This document shows, piece after piece, positions 1 to 7,097 of a DNA stretch of 9,340 nucleotides. The notes under the pieces are model-generated. The model was not told the origin of the DNA. It saw only the letters and a list, made by a program, of their open reading frames with translations, and made no database searches. How positions within the stretch are numbered: position 1 is the stretch's first letter; each line of letters starts with the position of its first letter. The DNA is from Promethearchaeota archaeon (GTDB taxonomy: Archaea; Asgardarchaeota; Lokiarchaeia; Sigynarchaeales; MK-D1): positions 1 through 9,340 of the forward strand of contig JAEOTN010000419.1 of NCBI GenBank assembly GCA_016839865.1, in the 5' to 3' direction. Position numbers and translations under genes: made by a program.

Positions 1-101
1 ACTATCTTTTCTACTCCTTCTTCCTCTTTATGATCCTGCTCTTCCTCTACGACTATCTTTTCTACTTCTTCTTCCTCTTTATGATCCTGCTCTTCCTCTA
101 C
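1..101. repeat. 51-bp tandem repeat in coding sequence
   Basis: Bases 51-101 and 1-50 are two adjacent copies of a 51-bp unit (the left one loses one base to the window edge). They differ at a single position, C16 versus T67. On the minus strand each encodes 17 residues, and the one mismatch changes Glu to Gly. A shorter degenerate relative (EEEQDEEREIV) precedes them around 99-125. The plus strand is almost pure pyrimidine here. The 51-bp length keeps the reading frame, and the array probably continues outside the window. Confidence 0.85.
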
Positions 102-629
102 GATTTCCCTTTCTTCATCCTGCTCTTCTTCGATGAATTCCTCTTGTTCTGTGTCTGGATCAATCTCATTTTCATTAATTGGTGTTTCAATTGTTTCTTC
201 AATTGGCATACCTACATCATCTTGTTCTGATTTGTCCGAATGTGAAATCTCACTCTCAATAATTTCTGCTTCTTTCTCCTCATCTAAATCGGTGATTCGC
301 CAGTAAATGTCATCAATTAACCATGTTCCATTAATATTAACGACATGACATAAGGTTCTACCACTATTAATTAGAACTAATTTGACATGTTTCTCAGGTA
401 TTTCTTCAGATTCACCTTCATTGTATACTCTCGAACTTTCTCTATTTATAGCATCAGTATCGATTGGACTCTGCTTGTAGAGGTCAATTGCTTTTTGAAA
501 GATATCTATCGTTAACTTCTTTTGTATATGTGGGGTCATGAACGAAAGAAATGTTTCGAAATCGTTGGTATACAATGCTAGAATCTGTTTTTCAAAAACA
601 TCGATAGCTGCATCGATGATTTCACTCAT
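1..629 (-). CDS. NTF2-like domain protein with acidic repeat tail (3' end cut by window edge)
   Basis: Reading the minus strand from ATG at 629 gives 209 codons with no stop before the window edge, so the C-terminus is missing. Residues 1-112 look like an NTF2/SnoaL-like fold: N-terminal helices (about 1-50), then beta strands ending in a NGTWLIDDIYWR segment (100-111) typical of the last strands of that fold. This assignment is by pattern only. From about residue 113 the protein is low-complexity and very rich in Glu/Asp. It ends in 17-residue repeats of the type VEEEQDHKEEEEVEKIV. There is no signal peptide or membrane segment, so it is probably cytosolic. The start is supported by a TATA-like box about 25-31 bases upstream. 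An ATG at 633 on the same strand meets a stop at once in its frame. The gene is divergent from the glycosidase gene. No function can be assigned; the acidic tail may be a disordered interaction surface. Confidence 0.75.
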   Translation of the reverse strand, partial: MSEIIDAAIDVFEKQILALYTNDFETFLSFMTPHIQKKLTIDIFQKAIDLYKQSPIDTDAINRESSRVYNEGESEEIPEKHVKLVLINSGRTLCHVVNINGTWLIDDIYWRITDLDEEKEAEIIESEISHSDKSEQDDVGMPIEETIETPINENEIDPDTEQEEFIEEEQDEEREIVEEEQDHKEEEEVEKIVVEEEQDHKEEEGVEKI

Positions 630-648
630 ACATCTCACTTAGTTGTAA

Positions 649-669
649 TGAGATATAATTCTTATCTCA
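649..669. promoter_or_regulatory. Perfect inverted repeat in divergent intergenic region (possible operator)
   Basis: TGAGATA (649-655) and TATCTCA (663-669) are perfect inverted 7-bp arms separated by seven bases. The element lies between the divergent acidic-repeat gene (ATG at 629, minus) and the glycosidase gene (ATG at 706, plus). It overlaps the minus-strand TATA-like box and abuts the plus-strand one at 676-684. A dimeric regulator bound here could control both promoters. The repeat is seen directly; the regulatory role is inference. Confidence 0.45.
653..660 (-). promoter_or_regulatory. TATA-like box for the acidic-repeat gene
   Basis: On the minus strand the bases read AATTATAT, about 24-31 bases upstream of the ATG at 629. 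That spacing fits an archaeal box A serving a leaderless or short-leader transcript. It lies inside the 649-669 inverted repeat. Such AT-rich matches are common in this background. Confidence 0.35.
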
Positions 670-675
670 GAAGAA

Positions 676-684
676 TTTTATAAA
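676..684 (+). promoter_or_regulatory. TATA-like box for the glycosidase-esterase pair
   Basis: TTTTATAAA lies 22-30 bases upstream of the ATG at 706. In archaea, transcription starts about 25 bases downstream of box A, so this predicts a start site at or very near the ATG. A weak Shine-Dalgarno-like TGAGGA at 691-696 is also present, so a short leader is possible. Confidence 0.45.
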
Positions 685-705
685 CTATCTTGAGGACTGA
701 TAGCT

Positions 706-2664
706 ATGCAAAATCTCCAAGAGTATCCATTTTGGGATGTAACAATTTCCGATTTGTTTTGGAATAAATGGATGAATGTCAATTTAGACGCTTTGTATTA
801 TCAATGGGAACAATTGGAGAAGACCAGATGTATTGATAATTTTCGCATTGCTGCTGGAACTCGAAAGGGTTTTCGTGAAGGTTGGTTTTTTTCGGATTCT
901 GATGCTTATAAATGGCTGGATGCTGCTGCTCGACATCATAAAGCACATCCTCATAAAGAACTATTGTATCTGATGGACCAATTTATTCAATTGGTTAAGA
1001 AAGTTCAGATGGAAGACGGGTATATTTATACATACAATCAGATCTTATTCCCGGGCAAGAGATGGATGAACTTGTGGATTGAGCATGAACTATATTGTTT
1101 AGGTCACCTTATTGAGGCTATAATTTCTGTGTATAATGCTTTTCAAGATAAATCAGTTTTACAAATAGCAATAAAAGCAGCAGACTTGATCGTTCATGAA
1201 TTTATGGATAAAGATGGAAACAACGTTCCTGGGCATCAAGAAATTGAGTTAGCCCTATTGAAATTGTATGATGCCACTCAAAATGAGAATTATTTGAAAA
1301 TGAGTGAGCAATTCTTGGTCAGACGTGGAGATGTGAAGAAAATTTTCTTCAAATACTTAAAACAAAATGCTTCAGTGGGCAAACGAGTACTTCAAGTGAA
1401 GAAGTTGAAGAAAGATTATATTGATGACCATCCTGAATACGAGCCCTTTAAACTTCCAGCACACGTTAAACCAGATAATCCTCCATTTATTGGATTACGA
1501 TGGATTTTTAACACGGGTTCAGGGAAAGGTCATCAACAACACGCTCTCTTAAAGAATCAGTTAACTCCAGAAGGTCATTCTGTGCGATTTACCTATACTC
1601 AAGCAGCAATGGTACATCTACATCGGTTACATTCACATCGGGAACTATTCGATGCTTCAGTGCAATCCTGGGATTATATGATTGAAAAGAGAACTTATCC
1701 AACAGGTGGATTAGGCTCTATACCAGCGGTTGAAGGCTGGGGAAAGGACTATGAATTGAATGGGGAATATGCATATTGCGAGACTTGTGCAGCAATTGGT
1801 TCATTACTATGGAATTGGCAGATGCAATTAGCAACAAAGGATCCAAAATATGCAGATTTCTATGAATGGCAGTTGTACAACGCAGTAATAACTGGGTTTG
1901 GGGTAGATGGAACCACTTACTTGTATCGAAATCCCCTCATCTCAAAAGGAACGATACAACGAGAATCCTGGTATGGTGTTCCCTGTTGTCCTTCGAACTT
2001 ATCTAGAACAATTGCAGAATTACCAGGAAAAATAGCCATTTCTGATGAAACATCTCTACTTATTAATCAATATATCGGTTGTACTCTTGAGACTAATCAA
2101 GCAAAATTAAAAATGAATTCATCTTTTCCATGGAAGGGTGATGTTTCAATTAAAATAGAACCCAAATCCGAGTTTATGTTAAATATTCGAATTCCTGGAT
2201 GGGTAGATAATCCTGAGATTAAGATTAATGAAAAATCCTACACTATTCCAGACAGAACGAAAGTAAAAACTAACACTGCATCGGGTTATTCTCCAAAAAA
2301 TAGTTATTATTTAGAAGTAAACCATGCTTGGGAATCTGGAGATATTGTCGAAATACTTTTTCCGATGAATGTAGCGATATTGAACTACCATAAGAAAGTA
2401 CGAAATTACCGAAATCGAGGGACTCTGACTAGAGGTCCACTAGTTTATTGTATAGAGGATATAGATAATATTGATATAGACATTTTTTCATGTGTTATTG
2501 ATAGAGATCAGCAATTTGAGATTGGAAACGGAATTAAAAATCACGAAGATGTAGTTACTATTTCTGGAAAAACTAAAAAAGGTAAAAAATTCTTAGCTAT
2601 CCCATATTACTTCTGGGGAAATCGTGGGAACTCAAAAATGAATGCTGTACTGAAATTTTCTTAG
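706..2664 (+). CDS. GH127/DUF1680 family glycoside hydrolase (beta-L-arabinofuranosidase-like)
   Basis: This 652-residue protein is a member of the DUF1680 superfamily (GH127 and relatives such as GH146), whose characterised members release beta-L-arabinofuranose. It carries the family's catalytic set. Glu343 sits exactly 16 residues before Glu359, the same spacing as the acid/base and zinc-ligand glutamates of Bifidobacterium HypBA1 (322 and 338). Glu359 and Cys361 form the ETC motif. Cys427-Cys428 (in YGVPCCPSN) match the nucleophile and zinc-ligand cysteine pair. An alpha/alpha barrel covers about residues 20-440, and beta domains follow to the end. There is no signal peptide, so it acts in the cytoplasm on imported oligosaccharides. 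The length is normal. The start is supported by the TATA-like box at 676-684. It ends in TAG directly followed by TAA TAA, and the esterase gene begins 28 bases on, probably in the same operon. The exact substrate is unknown. Confidence 0.87.
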   Translation: MQNLQEYPFWDVTISDLFWNKWMNVNLDALYYQWEQLEKTRCIDNFRIAAGTRKGFREGWFFSDSDAYKWLDAAARHHKAHPHKELLYLMDQFIQLVKKVQMEDGYIYTYNQILFPGKRWMNLWIEHELYCLGHLIEAIISVYNAFQDKSVLQIAIKAADLIVHEFMDKDGNNVPGHQEIELALLKLYDATQNENYLKMSEQFLVRRGDVKKIFFKYLKQNASVGKRVLQVKKLKKDYIDDHPEYEPFKLPAHVKPDNPPFIGLRWIFNTGSGKGHQQHALLKNQLTPEGHSVRFTYTQAAMVHLHRLHSHRELFDASVQSWDYMIEKRTYPTGGLGSIPAVEGWGKDYELNGEYAYCETCAAIGSLLWNWQMQLATKDPKYADFYEWQLYNAVITGFGVDGTTYLYRNPLISKGTIQRESWYGVPCCPSNLSRTIAELPGKIAISDETSLLINQYIGCTLETNQAKLKMNSSFPWKGDVSIKIEPKSEFMLNIRIPGWVDNPEIKINEKSYTIPDRTKVKTNTASGYSPKNSYYLEVNHAWESGDIVEILFPMNVAILNYHKKVRNYRNRGTLTRGPLVYCIEDIDNIDIDIFSCVIDRDQQFEIGNGIKNHEDVVTISGKTKKGKKFLAIPYYFWGNRGNSKMNAVLKFS

Positions 2665-2692
2665 TAATAATTGAGAAATTGGGGTTAATAAA

Positions 2693-3628
2693 ATGGAAAC
2701 AAAGAAGAAAATCATTGCTGTAGGCCTATCGGTTATACTGCTGGGTACCTCAGGAACTGGAGTATATTTCCTTTGGAATGCTTTATACGAACCAAGTGAG
2801 GAGGATATTGCAGGATTTCTTCAAAATTCCCGAGCTCTTCTTCGTGGAGCAGGAGATCAGTATGTGAATACCACAGGGAAAACTGTGAAAATTTTCATCA
2901 TGCTCGGGCAATCTCAAATGGTAGGATTTGGTCAATATAATGAATATCCAGAAGAAATGAGAATGGAACGTGAGAATGTGTTGCGCTTGGAAGATGAAGG
3001 ATGGGTCATGCAAAAACCTCGCGAAATGTTTAGCGGTCCAGAAATAAGTTTTGCCTACGAGATGATTCAACATGATAATGACACCATAATTGGAATTATC
3101 AAGGTTGCTATTGGCGGAATTGGTATTCGCACTTTTGTCCCTAATTGGACATGGGATGGAGCTCAACTTACTGGGGATGGTAAGATCGGACCTTTATATC
3201 AGATCATCAAGGAAAAAATTGAGCAAGCTAAATCAATTTGCAATGTGGAGTTTGCGGGAATCATGTGGAAACAGGGAGAATCAGATATGTTGGTGAAAAA
3301 AGCCGCAGAAGGGTATTTAACTCATCTTGAAGCGATTACAGAGGAAATTAGGAATGACACAAACATCACTGACCTTCCCCTATTCGTGGCAACATATGCA
3401 AATAATTCCATGTTAGCAGAGCCAGAATACACAAATCGTCAAATAGAAGAGCGTAAATATGGAAGAATCGTAATAGAGGCACTTGCAGATTCGGAAAACA
3501 TGATTTCTAACACGTCTGTAGTAGCACATGGAAACTTGCCTTTAGTATCAGATAATTTGCATTTTTCAACTACTGGATTGATCACTCTTGGAGAATTACT
3601 CGCTTATGCTTATCTAAACATGCTATAA
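2693..3628 (+). CDS. Membrane-anchored SGNH/SASA-type carbohydrate acetylesterase
   Basis: This 311-residue protein resembles the sialate O-acetylesterase / CE6-like branch of SGNH hydrolases, which remove acetyl groups from sugars. Residues 1-5 are charged and 6-28 form one hydrophobic segment, a signal anchor or uncleaved signal peptide that would place the enzyme outside the cell. The catalytic blocks appear in order: GQSQM with the nucleophile Ser74 at 72-76, the oxyanion glycine pair Gly141-Gly142, WKQGESD at 192-198, and Asp287...His290 in SDNLHFS. The usual block I is GQSNM, so Asn is replaced by Gln. It lies 28 bases behind the GH127 gene with no promoter or strong ribosome site between, so co-transcription is likely. 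Deacetylation would prepare an acetylated glycan for uptake and cleavage. The substrate is unproven, and a generic SGNH esterase role is possible. Confidence 0.78.
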   Translation: METKKKIIAVGLSVILLGTSGTGVYFLWNALYEPSEEDIAGFLQNSRALLRGAGDQYVNTTGKTVKIFIMLGQSQMVGFGQYNEYPEEMRMERENVLRLEDEGWVMQKPREMFSGPEISFAYEMIQHDNDTIIGIIKVAIGGIGIRTFVPNWTWDGAQLTGDGKIGPLYQIIKEKIEQAKSICNVEFAGIMWKQGESDMLVKKAAEGYLTHLEAITEEIRNDTNITDLPLFVATYANNSMLAEPEYTNRQIEERKYGRIVIEALADSENMISNTSVVAHGNLPLVSDNLHFSTTGLITLGELLAYAYLNML

Positions 3629-3635
3629 TAACTTG

Positions 3636-3646
3636 TATTTTCTTAT
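3636..3646 (+). terminator. Oligo-T tract after the esterase gene
   Basis: TATTTTCTTAT begins eight bases after the esterase stop codon and runs into the 3' end of the convergent phosphatase gene. Archaeal termination commonly uses such U-rich tracts without a hairpin. The two genes are only 14 bases apart, so their transcripts probably overlap at the 3' ends. Confidence 0.3.
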
Positions 3647-4617
3647 ATCGGGGGCTTTATTTCTGTTAAAATTCTTCCTGATCCATCAAGTATTTCTCCT
3701 GTCCCATCTTCATATTCCAGAAAAAATGCGGATTGTTTTACACGTTCAAAATAAGGAGACGCACTAAAAATATGGACAAATTTTTCATCCCAATGCACTT
3801 CATATCCTTCTCGAGCAGTTTCATGTGCTCGTACTAATCGTAATCGATTATTTAACTTTAAGAATGTAGTAAAAGCCGCCTTATTGAATTCGAATATGTT
3901 TCCCCCGCGGAAACTAGGTTGAAAATTCGGTTTCCCTGCATCATCACCAAAATAGGGGTCATTCCACAAAGCTTGATAAATCTCAACCATCAATTCATGT
4001 GAATATCTATCGTTTAGATCAATATTCAGTGGTGTTTTTTTCGATATTAAATACCTTAACAGAGAGGATGCTTCTCCGCCCTCCTTGGGTTTTGGTATTC
4101 CGCCATGAATAGCAATTGTTTTCCATCCAGTCGTTGCAATTATGGGGAGATTAGAATAGAGTTCATCCAATTGTTTAATAGGAAATTCTGGAAATCCATG
4201 AGTGTATCGCAGTTCTTCCTTAAATCCATATCGTGCATTAATTTCCGAATCTTCATGGTTTCCTCTTAATGCAATTACTTTGAATGGAAATTTTTCCTCG
4301 AGAATATAATCTTGGAGAATATTATGATTGTTATACCCTTCCGAACGAGAAAATGCATCCATTACTTTAAGAAGAGACTTTAGTTGTTCAGGACCTCGAT
4401 CAGTATAATCCCCCAAAAAAACTACTGAATGTACTTTCTTTAATTCCGCAACTTTGAACGCATTTTGGAGACAGTCATAAAATCCATGTATATCTCCCAC
4501 ATACAAGACTGGTCCACTTTTAATCTCTCTAATAATTGGTTTATCCTCTAAGTAAGGTATGATTTCAGTGAAAAAATCCAGAACTGCATGTAAACTAGGT
4601 GTTGGATTTTTCCTCAT
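3643..4617 (-). CDS. PPP-family serine/threonine protein phosphatase
   Basis: This 324-residue metallophosphatase of the PPP family (PP1/PP2A fold) would hydrolyse phosphoserine/phosphothreonine using two metal ions. The signature motifs are all present in order: GDIHG (Asp42, His44), GDYTDRG (69-75, Asp70), RGNHE (118-122, Asn120, His121), and HGG with His171. LWNDP (217-221), SFRGG (235-239), RAHE (263-266, His265) and FSASPYF (284-290) follow. The later motifs mirror the eukaryotic LWSDP, PRG, RGHQ and FSAPNYC stretches, so the match is to protein phosphatases rather than ApaH. There is no signal peptide or membrane segment, so it is cytosolic. An AT-rich box about 25-30 bases upstream (near 4641-4650) fits the ATG at 4617. 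It converges with the esterase and diverges from the helicase. The natural substrate is unknown; ApaH-like activity cannot be fully excluded. Confidence 0.85.
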   Translation of the reverse strand: MRKNPTPSLHAVLDFFTEIIPYLEDKPIIREIKSGPVLYVGDIHGFYDCLQNAFKVAELKKVHSVVFLGDYTDRGPEQLKSLLKVMDAFSRSEGYNNHNILQDYILEEKFPFKVIALRGNHEDSEINARYGFKEELRYTHGFPEFPIKQLDELYSNLPIIATTGWKTIAIHGGIPKPKEGGEASSLLRYLISKKTPLNIDLNDRYSHELMVEIYQALWNDPYFGDDAGKPNFQPSFRGGNIFEFNKAAFTTFLKLNNRLRLVRAHETAREGYEVHWDEKFVHIFSASPYFERVKQSAFFLEYEDGTGEILDGSGRILTEIKPPI

Positions 4618-4743
4618 ATTCTAGTGACTTGAATACTATCATTTAATTCTGTCTTGACGAATCAAAATTTATCGATCCTATCACTCTATCATTTTTTAAG
4701 AGAATGTAATAAATAAACCATCTAACTAAGATCTTTGGTGTAG
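4618..4743. promoter_or_regulatory. Divergent intergenic region between phosphatase and helicase
   Basis: This AT-rich spacer must hold both promoters. On the minus strand AATTAAATGA (around 4641-4650) is a candidate phosphatase box A. On the plus strand AATAAATAAAC (4708-4718) is a candidate box for the helicase and would predict a transcript starting near 4738. CTATCA occurs three times (4636-4641, 4678-4683, 4686-4691), and CTATCATTT is repeated exactly 50 bases apart (4636-4644, 4686-4694). No RNA gene is apparent. Confidence 0.35.
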
Positions 4744-4887
4744 ACCACGACAATCGAAGATATATTACACAACATTACCAAGCAGAATTTTTATGAAAAT
4801 CAAATAATTCATATTGAAAAAATCCCTAAAAAAGCTCCATTATATGGAAAGCTCAATCATAATCTACACCCGAAAATCGATGAATGG
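4744..4887 (+). other. In-frame N-terminal extension of the helicase with no standard start codon
   Basis: These 48 codons are open in the helicase frame and bounded by TAG at 4741-4743. The translation reads like the conserved N-terminus of MrfA/YprA helicases: an IEDIL helix start, then IIHIEKIPKKAPLYG, then LHPKIDEWLK leading into the FELYSHQ Q-motif. B. subtilis YprA has the same order (SLTELISDL, NWHEIEP, IDERIKAAL, LYTHQ). No ATG, GTG or TTG occurs in this stretch. Just before the TAG are in-frame TTG (4735) and GTG (4738); GGTG at 4737-4740 could instead act as a ribosome site for a non-AUG start such as ACG 4747 or ATC 4753. It is probably coding, with an unresolved start. Confidence 0.6.
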
Positions 4888-7059
4888 TTGAAATCCAATC
4901 AATTTGAATTATATTCTCATCAAACAGAGGCGATTAATGCCGTTCAAGCTGAGAAAAATGTAGTAATCGTAACTTCAACTGCATCTGGAAAATCATTGGC
5001 ATATAACATACCCGTTCTCCAATCATTACTATCAGAACCGGATTCTTGTGCAATTTATTTATTTCCTCAAAAAGCATTAGCGCAAGACCAAAGCACAAAA
5101 TTGAAAGAGATAATGGGATTTCTTGATCTTGAGGACAAACTATTAGGCGTATATGATGGGGATACTTCATCGGAAGAGAAACGAAGAATCCGTCAAGAAA
5201 GCAGGCTAATTATTACTAATCCTTATGGATTTCATTACTATCTTCCCTATAAACATCTCTGGACACGCATTTTTAGAAATTTGAAATATATCATAATTGA
5301 CGAAATTCATCACTACAAGGGAATTTTTGGTTCCAATTTTGCTCAAGTCATGCGACGATTCATGCGTGCACTTAATTCCTTCGGTGCTAAACCAATTTTT
5401 ATTTTATGCAGTGCAACCATCAAGAATCCAGAGGAAGTTGCAAAAAAACTCACAGGACAAGAATATATAATTGTAGATAAAGATGGTTCTCCCAATCCAG
5501 GTCGTTATTTCGTTATGTGGGATCTACCAATGGAAAAACATTCTGATGTGTATAAATCCGCCCACACACAGACTCGATATCTATTCAATTATATTGTGCA
5601 ACAGGATTTTCAGACCTTGGCTTTCGTGCGTTCTCGTAAAATGGCTGAATTAAACGCATATTATTCAAGAAAAGCTTTGGAAAAACAAGATAAAAACGCA
5701 CTAATAGATAGGGTTGTAAGTTATCGTGCAGGATTAAAAGCAGATGATCGCAGAAGAATCGAACAATCTTTGCGCGATAGGAATGTTCTGGGTGTATATT
5801 CGACAACTGCTTTAGAATTAGGCGTCGATATTGGCTCTTTGGATTGCACAATACTTTCCGGATTTCCTGGTACGGTTTCCTCTATGTGGCAGCAAGTAGG
5901 TAGAGCGGGGAGAAAGTATACTCCCGATATTGGAATAGAATGCGTGTCTTTCCTTATTCCCTTGCCTAATCCACTTGATCTCTATTATGTAAATAATCCT
6001 CAGGAATTAATGAGTAAACCTCATGAACTGTGTCATATCAATCTCGATAATAAGTATATCTTGGAAAATCATTTGAAATGTGCTGCTAAAGAAGCACCTC
6101 TTACAGAGAAGGATGAAGCATTATTCGGTAAATCTTTTTCAGATGCAATAGAATCTCTAGAACAAAAAAATCTTGTAAAAAAGAAGGGTAAGAGGTACTA
6201 TTATAATTCTACTGAACAGTTTCCTCCGCGTTCTGTGAGTCTAAACAGCATACGTGAAAGTGATTTTCAAATCATTATTGAACGGGATAAAGGACAATCC
6301 ACACTTATTACGTATGAAGAAAAATCTTATGTGTATAAGGAACTGCATGAGGGAAGCATCTATCTCTATATGGCAACACCATATCGCGTGCATGAATTGG
6401 ATCTAACGAATAAAGTAGTTAAACTCTCTAAAGACAATGGAAATACTTATACTCGTTCACGAGTGATCACTGATATTTTGCAGAGAGGAAAAGGTGATAA
6501 ATCAAGGACTGAAGAAGGTTTAAACGTTTATTACGGTGATGTTCAAGTATCAGAAACCGTAGTGGGATATGATGTCCTCGCTATTGAAACTAATGAACGA
6601 TTAGCTCGAAAATCTCTTGATTTACCTCCTATTGAACTTGACACTAAAGCTATGTGGTTCTCAATCAATCCAAGTAACATTGAAATACTAGAATCCGAAG
6701 GATTCAATTTTGATGGAGCAATTCATGCTTTAGAGCATGCAGCAATCAGTATGACACCATATTTTACAATGTGTGATAGGTGGGACATTGGAGGTGTATC
6801 TACAAGACAGGGTTCTCAAGAATTGGATGAATGGCCTGTGATTTATATTTATGATGGTTTTCCAGGTGGAATTGGTATTGCAGAATCTCTGTACGATGTT
6901 GTATATGAGCTTTTAAAGAAGACACATACGCTTATCAGCTCATGTAAATGTAGGGAAGCCTGTCCTGGTTGTATAATCTCTCCAAAATGTGGAAATAACA
7001 ACAAACCTCTAGATAAATTGGGTGCAAAACGATTACTAGAACTTATACTAAAACTCTAA
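4888..7059 (+). CDS. MrfA/YprA-like DEAH-box DNA helicase with C-terminal DUF1998 domain
   Basis: This superfamily 2 helicase resembles B. subtilis MrfA (YprA, about 750 residues), a repair helicase for mitomycin-type DNA damage, and relates to the Hrq1 group. Numbered from TTG 4888, the motifs are: Q-motif LYSHQ (8-12), Walker A TASGKS (31-36), DGDTS (90-94), DEIH box (138-141), SAT (175-177), motif V ALELGVDIG (308-316) and motif VI QQVGRAGR (335-342). The C-terminal DUF1998 region includes CDRWD (629-633) and YDGFPGGIGIAE (655-666). It ends in a zinc-type cysteine cluster at Cys686, Cys688, Cys692, Cys695 and possibly Cys701. TTG 4888 is only the first usual start codon; conserved sequence continues upstream to about 4753, so the true protein is probably near 770 residues. 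No MrfB-like exonuclease is adjacent. The terminal codon is TAA. The role in DNA repair is inferred from family. Confidence 0.85.
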   Translation: MKSNQFELYSHQTEAINAVQAEKNVVIVTSTASGKSLAYNIPVLQSLLSEPDSCAIYLFPQKALAQDQSTKLKEIMGFLDLEDKLLGVYDGDTSSEEKRRIRQESRLIITNPYGFHYYLPYKHLWTRIFRNLKYIIIDEIHHYKGIFGSNFAQVMRRFMRALNSFGAKPIFILCSATIKNPEEVAKKLTGQEYIIVDKDGSPNPGRYFVMWDLPMEKHSDVYKSAHTQTRYLFNYIVQQDFQTLAFVRSRKMAELNAYYSRKALEKQDKNALIDRVVSYRAGLKADDRRRIEQSLRDRNVLGVYSTTALELGVDIGSLDCTILSGFPGTVSSMWQQVGRAGRKYTPDIGIECVSFLIPLPNPLDLYYVNNPQELMSKPHELCHINLDNKYILENHLKCAAKEAPLTEKDEALFGKSFSDAIESLEQKNLVKKKGKRYYYNSTEQFPPRSVSLNSIRESDFQIIIERDKGQSTLITYEEKSYVYKELHEGSIYLYMATPYRVHELDLTNKVVKLSKDNGNTYTRSRVITDILQRGKGDKSRTEEGLNVYYGDVQVSETVVGYDVLAIETNERLARKSLDLPPIELDTKAMWFSINPSNIEILESEGFNFDGAIHALEHAAISMTPYFTMCDRWDIGGVSTRQGSQELDEWPVIYIYDGFPGGIGIAESLYDVVYELLKKTHTLISSCKCREACPGCIISPKCGNNNKPLDKLGAKRLLELILKL

Positions 7060-7065
7060 GTCACA

Positions 7066-7074
7066 AAATTTTTA
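7066..7074 (+). promoter_or_regulatory. AT-rich box before the arginine decarboxylase gene
   Basis: AAATTTTTA in the 38-base gap after the helicase lies about 24-32 bases upstream of the ATG at 7098, the right distance for an archaeal box A. Its five-T run could equally act as a terminator for the helicase transcript. The sequence alone does not separate the two roles. Confidence 0.3.
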
Positions 7075-7097
7075 GTGTATCTAGATTAGATTGATGT

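Noticed and set aside
1..125. Possible CRISPR array or intergenic satellite
   Set aside because: The 51-bp units are directly adjacent without unique spacers, stay in frame, and encode an acidic peptide continuous with a normal protein.
30..230. Plus-strand reading frame rich in Phe and Leu
   Set aside because: It is the complement of the Glu/Lys-rich repeat codons of the minus-strand gene and has no family features.
706..2664. GH88/GH105 unsaturated glycuronyl hydrolase or sugar epimerase as identity of the barrel enzyme
   Set aside because: The Glu343/Glu359/Cys361/Cys427-Cys428 set with HypBA1-like spacing is specific to the DUF1680 group.
2783..3166. Minus-strand open frame opposite the esterase gene
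   Set aside because: The plus strand carries all SGNH blocks in one frame; the opposite frame shows no domain, promoter or ribosome site.
3643..4617. ApaH-type diadenosine tetraphosphatase
   Set aside because: The LWNDP, SFRGG and FSASPYF stretches follow the protein phosphatase pattern; ApaH remains only a weak alternative.
4618..4887. Small RNA or tRNA gene between phosphatase and helicase
   Set aside because: No cloverleaf or GC-rich stem is apparent, and the right part is explained as helicase coding sequence.
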